DNA from: an uncultured Desulfobulbaceae bacterium
GTDB taxonomy: Bacteria; Desulfobacterota; Desulfobulbia; Desulfobulbales; Desulfobulbaceae
Assembly (NCBI GenBank): GCA_945787305.1
Contig: CALZIH010000030.1
Coordinates: 1-14,728, forward strand
DNA: 14,728 bases
Direction of reading: 5' to 3'
The notes under the pieces: model-generated
Seen by the model: the letters and a program-made list of their open reading frames with translations, nothing else
What the model was told of the DNA's origin: nothing
The model's database searches: none
Shown: positions 1 through 8,600 of the stretch, in pieces
Numbering within the stretch: the stretch's first letter is position 1
Layout of the letters: each line of letters opens with the position of its first letter
Position numbers and translations under genes: made by a program

Positions 1-953
1 ATACGGCCCGGTTCGTTTTCGGGATTCAGGCGATTGATGATGGCAAGAACATCATCAACGTCATGTTTGGGGCCGACCTTCATACCCAGCGGATTGAGTA
101 CCCCGCGCAGAAATTCTATATGGGCGCCGTCAATCTGCCGAGTGCGATCGCCAATCCACAGCATGTGGGCGGAACAGTCGTACCAGCCGCCTCCTGTTGA
201 ATCTTCACGGGTCAAAGCCTCTTCATAGCCAAGAAATAAGGCCTCGTGCGAGGTGAAGAATTGGGCCTGTTTCATTTGCGGCGTATCGGTGGGTATGCCG
301 ATAATTTCCATAAAATTCAGGGCCCGGCTGATCTGTCTAGCCAGTCGCTCATACGAACGACCCATGGGGGACTGCTTGACAAACTCCTGATTCCAGGAAT
401 GCACCCTATGCAGAGAGCCAAAACCGCCGCGGGTAAAGGCGCGGAGAAGGTTTAAAGTTGCAGCCGACATATTATACCCCTGAACCATGCGATTGGGATC
501 GGGAATCCGCGCCTCAGGGGTCGGATCAACTGAATTAGCCATATCGCCACGATAACTGGCAATTTCAACGCCGTTAACCATTTCCATATCACTGGAGCGA
601 GGCTTGGCATACTGGCCGGCAATCCGTCCCACTTTGACCACCGGCTTGCCGCCGGCATAGGTGAGGATAACGGCCATCTGCAGGAGTACCTTCAAGGTTT
701 CACGGATTGTTGGTGCTGTACAACGGGCAAACTCTTCAGAACAGTCACCACCTTGCAACAAAAAGGCCTCGCCGCGGGAGGCTTTGGCCAGCAACGTTTT
801 CAAGTCACGAATCTCTCCGGCAAAAACCAACGGCGGTAATCCGGAAAGCGTTTGTAAAGCCTCTTCCAGTTTTTCTTTATCCGGCCAGTTAGGCTGTTGC
901 AGGGCTGTGAGGTTCTGCCAACTCGATTTGTTCCAATCGGTCATTGTAGTCAT
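1..953 (-). CDS. Class II (plant-type) DAHP synthase, C-terminus cut by window edge
   Basis: This enzyme catalyses the first step of the shikimate pathway in the cytosol, condensing phosphoenolpyruvate with erythrose 4-phosphate to DAHP. About 317 codons are visible of a family usually near 450 residues, so roughly the last third lies beyond position 1. Visible class II hallmarks are the GGDCSEEF motif around residues 68-75, whose Cys is a metal ligand in the family, KVGRIAGQYAKPRS at about 107-120, MVQGYNMSAATLNLLRAF at about 156-173, and a late block reading LWIGDRTRQIDGAHIEFLRG. I chose the ATG at 953 because an AAGGA motif lies 5 nt upstream; in-frame ATGs at 959 and 944 are alternatives. 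The remaining metal ligands known in the family (His, Glu, Asp) fall outside the window. It is transcribed away from the terminator at 1024-1058 and so seems to be its own unit. The family assignment is firm. Confidence 0.95.
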   Translation of the reverse strand, partial: MTTMTDWNKSSWQNLTALQQPNWPDKEKLEEALQTLSGLPPLVFAGEIRDLKTLLAKASRGEAFLLQGGDCSEEFARCTAPTIRETLKVLLQMAVILTYAGGKPVVKVGRIAGQYAKPRSSDMEMVNGVEIASYRGDMANSVDPTPEARIPDPNRMVQGYNMSAATLNLLRAFTRGGFGSLHRVHSWNQEFVKQSPMGRSYERLARQISRALNFMEIIGIPTDTPQMKQAQFFTSHEALFLGYEEALTREDSTGGGWYDCSAHMLWIGDRTRQIDGAHIEFLRGVLNPLGMKVGPKHDVDDVLAIINRLNPENEPGR

Positions 954-967
954 GATCATTCCTTAGC

Positions 968-997
968 TATAGAGTAAAAAAGTATGTATTCTCCCAA
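968..997 (-). promoter_or_regulatory. Weak candidate sigma-70 promoter for DAHP synthase
   Basis: On the minus strand TTGGGA (992-997) and TCTATA (968-973) are separated by 18 nt and sit just upstream of the DAHP synthase start. The -35 match is modest. The only support is position, between the upstream terminator and the ribosome binding site. Confidence 0.3.
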
Positions 998-1023
998 AAG
1001 GAGTGTAGGTTTGAAATTACAAA

Positions 1024-1058
1024 GGCACAAGGACACGGTCCTTCCGTGTCCTTGTGCC
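1024..1058 (-). terminator. Rho-independent terminator of the acsE-like/HsdR-N unit
   Basis: A perfect 15-bp inverted repeat, GGCACAAGGACACGG and its complement, encloses a 5-nt loop. On the minus strand the stem is followed by TTTGTAATTTC, a broken U-rich tail. It lies about 40 nt past the stop codon of the minus-strand gene ending at 1101 and before the promoter region of the DAHP synthase gene. On the plus strand the stem is followed by a mixed, A-rich sequence, so minus-strand function is favoured. Confidence 0.85.
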
Positions 1059-1100
1059 ATGGTAACCTGAAAAAAAGGTTATATGTTGCCACACAAACCT

Positions 1101-1673
1101 TTACGGCAACTTACAGCTCTCGTCCCGACAGCAAACCTCAAGATCAAAGGCGTTCAAAATGCGCAGGGCTTTGTCACGCTGTCCAGGATCGGTATAGGGT
1201 TCAAATTTCGCCTCTGTTCTCAATTCACCAGCCCGAGCCCGGTCAGGTATAGCCTCCATTCCGGTTGCCAGCACCTGACCACGCTCTGTTTCCAAAAACT
1301 CCGCATCCCGGCCGTTGGTTACAACCACAAAAGGTATACGATACCCAGGTTCAAAAACACGAGCTGCGGCAATAGCCGGTTTTTCTCTGGTAACCAATGA
1401 CCCCGGACCGTAACGAAGGAGAAAAAGCCGTTTGCCTTCCACCTGAACGCTCAATTCAATGAGAGAACGAACATAAATCGAATTAAAGGTGGTCTCAATG
1501 ACCAGCCTCGGTTCAAGCTCTTCTTTGGCATATCCCTTTTCTTCAACCAGCATCCGGGCAAGCTGCTGCCGGATCCGCTCATCGTCGGTATCCGGCAGCT
1601 CAACCTCTGTCAGGTAATCAGTGAGGGCACCATAAACCATATGATGGCCTGAAGTTGATGGCTTCACCGGCAT
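1101..1673 (-). CDS. HsdR N-terminal-domain-like protein, stand-alone, probably non-catalytic
   Basis: This 190-residue soluble protein resembles the small N-terminal domain of type I restriction HsdR subunits (HSDR_N type, PD-(D/E)xK fold). Residues 38-60 (ARMLVEEKGYAKEELEPRL) match the domain's opening helix, and 75-120 match its core strands. Where an active nuclease would show Asp and Glu-x-Lys, this protein reads ELSVQVEGKRLFLLRYGPGS, so the catalytic residues look replaced; I therefore do not call it a restriction enzyme. The C-terminus has a CC....C cluster (Cys181, Cys182, Cys187). No HsdM, HsdS or helicase is nearby. It starts 17 nt after the AcsE-like gene and is likely co-transcribed with it. 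The first ATG (1673) has only a weak ribosome binding site; the ATG at 1640 has AGG 7 nt upstream and is an alternative start. Its function is unknown. Confidence 0.75.
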   Translation of the reverse strand: MPVKPSTSGHHMVYGALTDYLTEVELPDTDDERIRQQLARMLVEEKGYAKEELEPRLVIETTFNSIYVRSLIELSVQVEGKRLFLLRYGPGSLVTREKPAIAAARVFEPGYRIPFVVVTNGRDAEFLETERGQVLATGMEAIPDRARAGELRTEAKFEPYTDPGQRDKALRILNAFDLEVCCRDESCKLP

Positions 1674-1690
1674 GGCTCAGGGAACTTGAA

Positions 1691-2587
1691 TTACAGCTCC
1701 AGCCAGGATTCGGAAAAGACGGTCTGTCCCGAAAGGGCCTTGTAGGTTTTGTAATGCTCCAGGGCTGTACCTTCGAGGGAGGACGGATCAGGATCATTAC
1801 CGTCCATCATTCCGTGTACCAGATCAACCAGATTCTGACGCTCACCCTTACAGATAGCCATCAACTCGGCATCATAGGAGTTGACGATCGCAGTGGAAAT
1901 ACCGTATTTCATCAACATGATCAGGTAGGTACGATCCAGATATTTGCGCAGGTGCTCGGCAACGCCATTGGAGACATTAGAAAGACCGACCGTGGAACCT
2001 GAACCGGGGGCGATATCCGCCAGCATCATCATGAACTCAAGGCCGGAGGCTATCTGGTCGGCACCAAGGGTGATGGGGGTTCCGATGGGATCAAACAGAA
2101 TTTTTTCATTGGCAATACCGGCCTCGTTCAAGGCCATCATCAGATCAACGGCCATGGCGGCACGCTCGTTTGAATCACGCGGCATACCGTCTGGACCCCA
2201 GAGTAGTGCGATGACATCACAACCAGCCTCGGCAGCCACGGGGATCAGCTTCTCCATACGTTCCGGCTGGGCTGAGATGGAGTTCATGATCGCCTGGCTC
2301 TTGTTGGCGACCACCTTGAAACCGGCTGCCATGGCATCGGTATTCGTGGTGTCCAGACACAGCGGGGTGTCCACTACCGCCTGTACCGTTTCCACAGCCC
2401 ATGGCATCAGTTCGGTTCCATCCTTTCGCGCAGGCCCGATATTCAGATCCAGGTACGCTGCACCGGCCGCAGCCTCTTCTTTGGCCATCTCCTGAACCGG
2501 GGCGGGGTTTCTTTCTTTCATGGCATTACCACTACGGGTTCCCATGATATTGATGCTCTCGGCTATTGGTTTTACCGTTATTGCCAT
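1691..2587 (-). CDS. acsE: AcsE-like methyltetrahydrofolate:corrinoid methyltransferase
   Basis: This is a pterin-binding TIM-barrel protein of 298 residues. In the Wood-Ljungdahl pathway AcsE moves the methyl group of methyl-tetrahydrofolate to the cobalt of the corrinoid iron-sulfur protein. Sequence markers are ESINIMG near the N-terminus, ERNPAPVQEMAKEEAAAGA (25-43), LDLNIGPA (46-53), LCLDTTN (76-82, Asp79), IMNSIS (100-105, Asn102), LFDPIG (164-169, Asp166) and GLSNVSNG (201-208, Asn204). These match pterin and methyl-transfer residues known from acetogen AcsE (about 262 residues). A region around 245-285 makes this protein longer before the conserved-looking end SGQTVFSESW. An AAAGGAG ribosome binding site 7 nt upstream fixes the ATG at 2587. 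No other acs gene is in view, so whether it serves acetyl-CoA synthase or another corrinoid protein is inferred. Dihydropteroate synthase is an unlikely alternative. Confidence 0.88.
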   Translation of the reverse strand: MAITVKPIAESINIMGTRSGNAMKERNPAPVQEMAKEEAAAGAAYLDLNIGPARKDGTELMPWAVETVQAVVDTPLCLDTTNTDAMAAGFKVVANKSQAIMNSISAQPERMEKLIPVAAEAGCDVIALLWGPDGMPRDSNERAAMAVDLMMALNEAGIANEKILFDPIGTPITLGADQIASGLEFMMMLADIAPGSGSTVGLSNVSNGVAEHLRKYLDRTYLIMLMKYGISTAIVNSYDAELMAICKGERQNLVDLVHGMMDGNDPDPSSLEGTALEHYKTYKALSGQTVFSESWLEL

Positions 2588-2602
2588 TTCTGTTCTCCTT
2601 TG

Positions 2603-2630
2603 TTAAAATCTTCTCTGGATTTAAAATCTT
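2603..2630 (-). repeat. 10-bp direct repeats upstream of the acsE-like gene
   Basis: TTAAAATCTT occurs twice exactly, at 2603-2612 and 2621-2630, with an 8-bp spacer, giving an 18-bp period. The copies lie immediately before the ribosome binding site of the acsE-like gene. They could be paired protein-binding half-sites in its leader, or chance in AT-rich sequence. Confidence 0.5.
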
Positions 2631-2863
2631 ACGAGGAACTTGTTCCCTTGTCCCTCACTCCTGACAGAGTGGGAAAAGGGATGTTTGGTCACACGTAACT
2701 CCGCAGGGCTGGGCCGGAAATTGGAGGCGCAGCCTCTACCAACGGTGAAAATTCGCTTGCAACGTAACGTTCAAACGCATTTCCCGGTAAACAACTCGCA
2801 ACCTGACAGCTTACGAAACGACCTGGATTGATTCAGGTAAAAAGCCGCTGCCGTCGGTGCAAC

Positions 2864-2882
2864 TGAGTGATTTCATTACTCA
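2864..2882. promoter_or_regulatory. Operator-like inverted repeat before the RND operon
   Basis: TGAGTGAT, a 3-nt loop TTC, then ATTACTCA forms an 8-bp inverted repeat with one G-T mismatch. It ends 9 bases before the first possible start codon of the outer-membrane factor gene. A possible -10 element GATAAT lies at 2894-2899. The size and symmetry fit a dimeric repressor operator (TetR or MarR style), but no regulator gene is in the window. Confidence 0.4.
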
Positions 2883-2891
2883 CATCAGAAC

Positions 2892-4367
2892 TTGATAATT
2901 AATCGTATTTTTGCGCATTTGTCAATCCTCAAATTCCGGTGTTTTCCCCGCCGACGACTTGACGATTCCACCTGTGCCCTGTTGACACTTACCCTTCTGC
3001 TGCTGACCAGCAGTGGCTGCATGGACCTACGCCCGGAATTGGATGAGCCGCTGCCAACGGACTTTCCCCTCCAGTTTTCCCTGTACACTCCAAAGCAAAA
3101 CAGCTCCGAACCCTGGTGGCATGAGTTCGGTAGCGAGGAACTCAACCGCCTGCAAACGGTGGGCCTGATGGATAGTCCCGATCTCCATATCGCCTGGGCC
3201 CGCATGCGGCAGAGCAAAGCTGCTGCTGAAAAAATCGGCGCCGACCGGGTACCTGACCTGTCACTGGCAGCAACCGGCGCAACGCTACGCAGCAGAGATT
3301 CTTTTGGCCAGGAACAGACCTTTGATGATTTCTTCCTTGGCCTCAACTCCTCCTGGGAGGTCGATCTCTGGGGAAGAGTTCAGGCCGCTGATGAAAGCGC
3401 TCTTATTACGGCGCAGGCTGCTGAAGAAGACGCCTATGCCACCGCCCTCAGCCTTAGTTCCCAGATTGCAGATGCCTGGGTCGAGCTGCTCAACCGGCGC
3501 CAGCAGGAACAACAACTGGCAGAACAGTTGACAATCAACCAAAGACTGCTGGAACTCATAGAAATGCGCTTTATGATGTCCAGGGCCAGTGCGCTGGATG
3601 TCTACCAACAGGGGCAAACGGTCAAAGCCATTGAAGGCGGCCTGATTACAGTCCGTGCACAGGCACAGCTCTTTCTACATCAACTGGCCCTGCTCACCGG
3701 CAAGGCCGCCACCAACGAGCTGGAACTTAAGCAAAGGAGCTATCCGGAAACCGGGATGATTCCGGCCACAGGACTGCCGGCAGACCTGCTCGCTGCCCGA
3801 CCTGATATCCGCGCGGCGGGCCTGCGCCTGCAATCATCAACCTGGAGCGTTGCCGCCGCCCGGGCCGATCGTTTACCCAAACTGCAACTGGATGCATCAT
3901 TTAATTACAGTTCCCAGATCCTCAACAACCTGCTTGACACCTGGATCCTGCGACTGGCCGCCAGCCTGACCGGACCGATATTTGACGGCGGTAGAAAAAA
4001 AGCTGAAGTCAAGCGGACCCTCGCCGTTGTCGATGAACGAATAGCTGAATATCGAAAGGTCGTTCTGACGGCAATCCGTGAAGCAGAAGACGCTTTGGTC
4101 AGGGAACAGGAATTTCGCCACACCATTGACAATATCGACCAGCAGATTGTACTCACCGAAAATGGCTATCGGGAGGCAACCTGGCGCTATTTGAACGGCC
4201 TTTCCGATTTTCTCCCGGTCCTCCGGGAACAGATCAACCTGATCACCTTAAAACTGGATCGTATTCGAGCAGGCAGCGACCTGTTGAAATCCAGAATAGC
4301 CCTGCATAAAGCACTTGGCGGCAGCTGGCTCAATACACTCACTCCACCCCCTGGTCAAAAACCATGA
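2892..4367 (+). CDS. RND efflux outer-membrane factor, NodT/OprM-family lipoprotein
   Basis: This is the outer-membrane channel of a tripartite efflux pump. It has a lipoprotein signal: basic stretch FRCFPRRR, hydrophobic LLTLTLLLL, then TSSGC with the acylated Cys at about residue 43. The residue after Cys is Met, not Asp, consistent with outer-membrane sorting. Family motifs are WWHEFGSEELN (from about 75), WEVDLWGRV (from about 155), LPADLLAARPDIRAA (near 294-308), LTGPIFDGGRKKAEV (about 358-372) and the terminal LHKALGGSW. These define two OEP repeats of normal total length. The start is odd: an in-frame stop lies at 2868-2870 and no ATG occurs before the lipobox Cys. The start must therefore be TTG at 2892, TTG at 2919, or a rarer codon, with no clear ribosome binding site. 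Its stop overlaps the next gene's ATG (ATGA), indicating translational coupling. The substrate is unknown. Confidence 0.9.
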   Translation: MIINRIFAHLSILKFRCFPRRRLDDSTCALLTLTLLLLTSSGCMDLRPELDEPLPTDFPLQFSLYTPKQNSSEPWWHEFGSEELNRLQTVGLMDSPDLHIAWARMRQSKAAAEKIGADRVPDLSLAATGATLRSRDSFGQEQTFDDFFLGLNSSWEVDLWGRVQAADESALITAQAAEEDAYATALSLSSQIADAWVELLNRRQQEQQLAEQLTINQRLLELIEMRFMMSRASALDVYQQGQTVKAIEGGLITVRAQAQLFLHQLALLTGKAATNELELKQRSYPETGMIPATGLPADLLAARPDIRAAGLRLQSSTWSVAAARADRLPKLQLDASFNYSSQILNNLLDTWILRLAASLTGPIFDGGRKKAEVKRTLAVVDERIAEYRKVVLTAIREAEDALVREQEFRHTIDNIDQQIVLTENGYREATWRYLNGLSDFLPVLREQINLITLKLDRIRAGSDLLKSRIALHKALGGSWLNTLTPPPGQKP

Positions 4368-5626
4368 GTTCCAGTCAACAGCATCCAAAGCAGGACCCTC
4401 TGCCAGCAGGCAGTCCGATGCCTAAAAAATCCAGGCGGCAAACACTCCTGGCAATCGTCAGCGTCCTTCTCCTCATAGGTGGTGGATTTATCATGGCCAG
4501 GTACTTGCTGCAAAGCAAGCCCACGGCAAAACGTAAAACACCTAAAACTCTGAAAACGGCTGTTCAGATAAAGCAACTCTACCCTGTAGATATCACACAT
4601 AAAATCGAGGCGATGGGTACGGTACTTGCGGCGGAGGAACTGGCGCTTAAACCTTGGATTTCCGGTCGAGTCGAGTCTATCCACCCCGCCCTGACTCCTG
4701 GTGGACACTTGGAAAAAGGTGAGGTGGTGCTTGAACTCAACCGTGATGACTTCAAACTTGCCTTGGAGCAAAGCCGTAATGCCCTGGAAAATGCCCGCAT
4801 GGATCTGCGCCTGGAAGAAGGCAGTCAGGCGGTGGCCAAGAGGGAATATGAATTGATCAAGGAATATTCCAACACTCCTATTAAAGAGGCACCGATAGAT
4901 CTGGCCTTGCGTAAGCCCCAGCTTGCCAAAGCCAAGGCAGCGGAGGCTGCCGGGCAAACAGAAGTGGAAAGGGCTGAACTTGACCTTGCTCGAACAAGCC
5001 TCAAGACACCATTTAATGCGGTTGTACTGAAAAAAGAGGTTGCGGTCGGCTCCCAGGTCAGCCCCCAGACTGTAGTGGCCGTTCTTGCCGGCAGCGAATC
5101 CTTTCACATCCGTGTCAGTATCCCCCGCCGAGATTTGGACCAGATCCTGCTGCCGACGGGAAATGATCAACCCTCGGAAGTGGAGATTACTCCATTGACG
5201 GCCACCGGACAAAATACCGTGTACCGGGGCCGACTCCTGCGCATCCTCAACGATGTTGATCCAAACGGTCTCATGCCCCGACTGCTGGTTGAAGTTAAAA
5301 ACCCGCTCCAGCAACACCCGGACCAGCCATTGCTCCTGGGTTCAGTCGTCAAGGTCATTTTGCCCGGCAAAACCACACGCAACAGCTTCGCCGTACCCAG
5401 GACAGCCGTTCGTACTGGTAACACCGTACTGCTGGCAGATGACGACAACAGGCTCGAAATCCGCAAGGTGGAAAGCAGTTGGCAGGATAGTGAGTTCATC
5501 TATGTCACTAAAGGTTTACAGCCTGGGGAACGTATTATTCTTTCTCCAGTCGCCGCACCGGTCACAGGTATGGCATTAACCATTGCCGGCAGCCAAAACC
5601 CGCAAGGAAAGTTATCCAGTGACTGA
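4364..5626 (+). CDS. RND efflux periplasmic adaptor (membrane fusion protein)
   Basis: This 420-residue adaptor links the inner-membrane permease to the outer-membrane channel. A basic stretch (KKSRR) and one membrane segment at about 27-46 anchor it; there is no lipobox, unlike AcrA. The first half of the lipoyl-like domain is at about 100-130 (GRVESIHPALTPGGHLEKGE). An alpha-helical hairpin spans about 131-210, rich in Ala, Glu and Lys. The second lipoyl half begins at LARTSLKTPFNAVV (208-221), followed by beta-barrel and membrane-proximal domains to about 410. The ATG at 4364 overlaps the upstream stop as ATGA, and the 3' end overlaps the permease gene. This is operon architecture typical of RND pumps. 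Confidence 0.93.
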   Translation: MSSSQQHPKQDPLPAGSPMPKKSRRQTLLAIVSVLLLIGGGFIMARYLLQSKPTAKRKTPKTLKTAVQIKQLYPVDITHKIEAMGTVLAAEELALKPWISGRVESIHPALTPGGHLEKGEVVLELNRDDFKLALEQSRNALENARMDLRLEEGSQAVAKREYELIKEYSNTPIKEAPIDLALRKPQLAKAKAAEAAGQTEVERAELDLARTSLKTPFNAVVLKKEVAVGSQVSPQTVVAVLAGSESFHIRVSIPRRDLDQILLPTGNDQPSEVEITPLTATGQNTVYRGRLLRILNDVDPNGLMPRLLVEVKNPLQQHPDQPLLLGSVVKVILPGKTTRNSFAVPRTAVRTGNTVLLADDDNRLEIRKVESSWQDSEFIYVTKGLQPGERIILSPVAAPVTGMALTIAGSQNPQGKLSSD

Positions 5627-8600
5627 ACAGGCAAAACCGACCCGGTCAAAGGGCGCTATAGGCTGGATGGCGGCCAACCCGGTTGCTGCCAATATCCTTA
5701 TGCTCGTATTTCTGCTGGGCGGCCTGTTCTGGGGCCTGCAGATAAAACAGGAAGTCTTTCCGGAGTTTGAAATTGATGAAGTACGGATCCGGGTGGCATA
5801 TCCCGGTGCCAGTCCCGAGGAGGTGGCCGAGGGCATTATCCTGCCGGTCGAGGAGGCCATAGCCGGTCTTGACGGTATCAGCGAAGTTCGGAGCTCTGCA
5901 GTTGAAGGGGTCGGCAGCGTCCGGGTGGAGGCCCTACGCGGCATAGACCTGCAGCAACTGAACCTTGATATAAAAAGTGAAGTCGACCGGATCACGTCCT
6001 TTCCCGAAGAGGCCGAAGAACCGGTCGTCACTGTTCCAGTTCGCCGAAGGGCGGTTATCAGCCTTATCCTGTACGGAGAGCTTCCGGAATCTGTTCTACG
6101 TGAAACTGCGGAAAGGGTCCGGGACCAGCTGCTGCAGGATGCACAGATCACACAGGCAGAGCTTATTGGCGAACAACCTCTTGAAATTTCAATTGATATA
6201 GCCCAGGATACTCTCCGCAGTTATAACCTTAGTCTGCAGGAGGTCGCAGCCCGTATCCGTCAGGCGTCCCTTGATCTCCCCGGCGGCACCATCAAAGCCA
6301 GCTCGGGACAGGTCCAACTGCGGATGAAAGAACGCCGTAACGTGGGTAACGAATTCGGTAACCTGCCGATCGTGACCTCCAGTGACGGTTCCCAGTTACT
6401 GCTGCGGGATATCGCCTCCATTAACGACGGCTTTGCTGAAACCGATACCTTTCTCACCTACAACAACCAGCCTGCCATTGGTATCGAAGTTTTTCGGGTG
6501 GGTGATCAGGGACCGATCGAGATAGCCGATGCGGTGCGGCATCACGTCAACGAATTGACGGCCACCCTGCCTGCCGGTATTTCCGTGGCCGCGGTCGATG
6601 ACCGTTCCGAGATCTATAAACAACGGATTAACCTGCTTCTTAAAAATGGCTATATCGGCCTGCTGTTGATTTTTATCCTGCTTGGCTTTTTCCTTGAACC
6701 CCGGCTCGCTTTCTGGGTGACCATGGGAATACCGGTCTCCTTTCTCGGTTCCCTGCTCTTTCTTCCTTTCTTTGACGTCTCCCTCAACATGGTCTCGCTC
6801 TTTGCCTTTATTGTGTCTCTGGGCATCGTGGTCGATGACACTATAATTATCGGTGAAAACGTCTACCGCCTTCGCCAGCAGGGCTATTCGACACTTAACG
6901 CTGCGGTGAAAGGAGCCAGAGAGATGGCCGTACCGGTCACCTTTGCAGTCCTGACAAATATTATCACCTTTATGCCGCTCTATTTTGTTCCCGGCGTGAT
7001 GGGCAAGATCTTCCGTAATATTCCACTGGTCGTTGTCGCCGTCTTTCTTATCTCACTTGTGGAAGCGCTTTTTGTCCTCCCTGCCCATCTCGGTCATCAG
7101 AAACCACTCACCGGACGAATCGGTTTGACCATTACCGGATGGCAGCAACGTCTCAGTAACGGCATCAGCAATTTGATCAATACGATCTATACCCCTTCTT
7201 TGGTTTTCTGTCTCCATTTTCGCTATATCACTGTTGCCGCCGGCATCGCCATTCTTCTGATTACCGGAGCCTATATCAAAAGCGGCCGCATGGGTATGAC
7301 CATGTTTCCTCGAGTCGAATCTGATAAGGCCTATGCCAACTTTACCCTGCCGGTGGGGGCACCGGTGGAACAGACCGCCGGGGTTCAGCAACAGCTGCTT
7401 CGCGCCGCTGAAACCATTGCCCGGGATAATGGTGGTGAGCAGTTGGTGCAAGGGATGCTCTCTCAGGTCAACGGGAACAACTGCTGGATCAAGGTCTACC
7501 TTACCCCGCCGGATATCCGGCCCCTGTCCACAGCCGATTTTGTACAAAAATGGCGAAAAGTGAGTGGTCCGATACCCGGCCTGGAAAACCTGAGTTTTAA
7601 ATCGAACTTCGGCGGCCCAGGTTCTGGAGCATCCCTGACCCTTGAGCTGCAGCACCGGGACAACCTTACCCTCCGGCAGGCAAGCAGTGAACTGGCAACG
7701 GTTCTGGAAAGTTTTCCCATGGTCAGCGATATTGATGACGGGTTTACCAGGGGAAAAGAACAATTTGATTTCCGCCTGCTGCCTGCCGGGTACCACCTTG
7801 GCCTGCGGCCTGAAACAGTAGCTCGGCAGATACGGTCTAGCTATTATGGCTTCGAGATCACCCGCCAGTTACGTGGCCGCAATGAGATCAAAATCATGGT
7901 TCGCCTGCCTGAAAAGGAACGCAACAGTCTTCGCTCCCTTGAAACCATGATGATTCGCATTCCCGGCAATGGTGAAGTACCTCTCTCTACGGTTGCCTCC
8001 ATTACACCGGGAAGGGCATATACGGAAATAGAGCGGCGAGATGGTCGCCAGGTGATTCAACTGACCGCCGACGTAACTCCACCCAGCCAGACAGACCAGG
8101 TGACCCAAAGCTTGAAGGCCGATATCCTGCCTGGGCTGCAAAGCAGTTTCCCCGGCCTGGCTTTTGATTTTGCCGGTAAGCAGTCGGACAGGAAAGAATC
8201 CATGCAGGCTTTAGCTAAGGGCATGGGTACCGCCATGCTGCTGGTCTACGTTCTCCTGGCGGTCGTTTTCCGTTCCTTTACCCAGCCGGTCATCATCATG
8301 ACGGCCATTCCCTTTGGCACTGTCGGTGCGGTTATAGGGCACCTGCTTCTGGACTACTCTTTGAGTTTAATCTCCTTTTTCGGTATTGTTGCGCTCTCAG
8401 GCGTGGTGGTTAATGACGCCCTGGTCCTGATTGACCTGGCCAATCGCAAACAACTCAAGGGACACAACAGCTATAGCGCTATTGTCAATGCAGCGGTCTC
8501 CCGATTCCGCCCCATCATCCTGACCACCATGACCACCTTTTTCGGCCTTCTGCCGATGATCTTTGAAACGTCGCGTCAGGCACGCTTCCTCATCCCCATG

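Larger units (their letters stand above)
2588..2891. other. Divergent intergenic region with several short repeats
   Basis: This gap of about 300 bases lies between the divergent acsE-like gene and the RND efflux operon, and no gene was seen in it. It holds a 10-bp direct repeat TTAAAATCTT at 2603-2612 and 2621-2630, a 12-bp palindrome GGAACTTGTTCC at 2635-2646, an imperfect hairpin around CACTC/GAGTG near 2655-2672, a GAGGC/GCCTC hairpin near 2724-2736, AACGTAACGTT at 2761-2771, and the operator-like dyad at 2864-2882. I looked for a cobalamin or tetrahydrofolate riboswitch on the minus strand and recognised none. Confidence 0.6.

Noticed and set aside
1101..1673. Type I restriction-modification locus
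   Set aside because: Only an HsdR-N-like domain is present. There is no helicase, HsdM or HsdS, and the catalytic residues appear to be missing.
2588..2891. Cobalamin or tetrahydrofolate riboswitch upstream of the acsE-like gene
   Set aside because: The minus-strand leader shows no B12-box-like or THF-aptamer core that I could recognise, only short hairpins and repeats.
4355..5317. Long minus-strand ORF (320 codons) opposite the RND adaptor
   Set aside because: It is antisense to a clear membrane fusion protein, and its translation shows no domain logic; it looks like a shadow of codon bias.
5583..5618. TTG at 5583 as start of the RND permease
   Set aside because: It would overlap the adaptor gene by 44 nt with no visible ribosome binding site, whereas the GTG at 5619 has AAGGA upstream and a compact 8-nt overlap.
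7053..7796. Minus-strand ORF (247 codons) opposite the RND permease
   Set aside because: It is antisense to conserved RND sequence and has no recognisable family.
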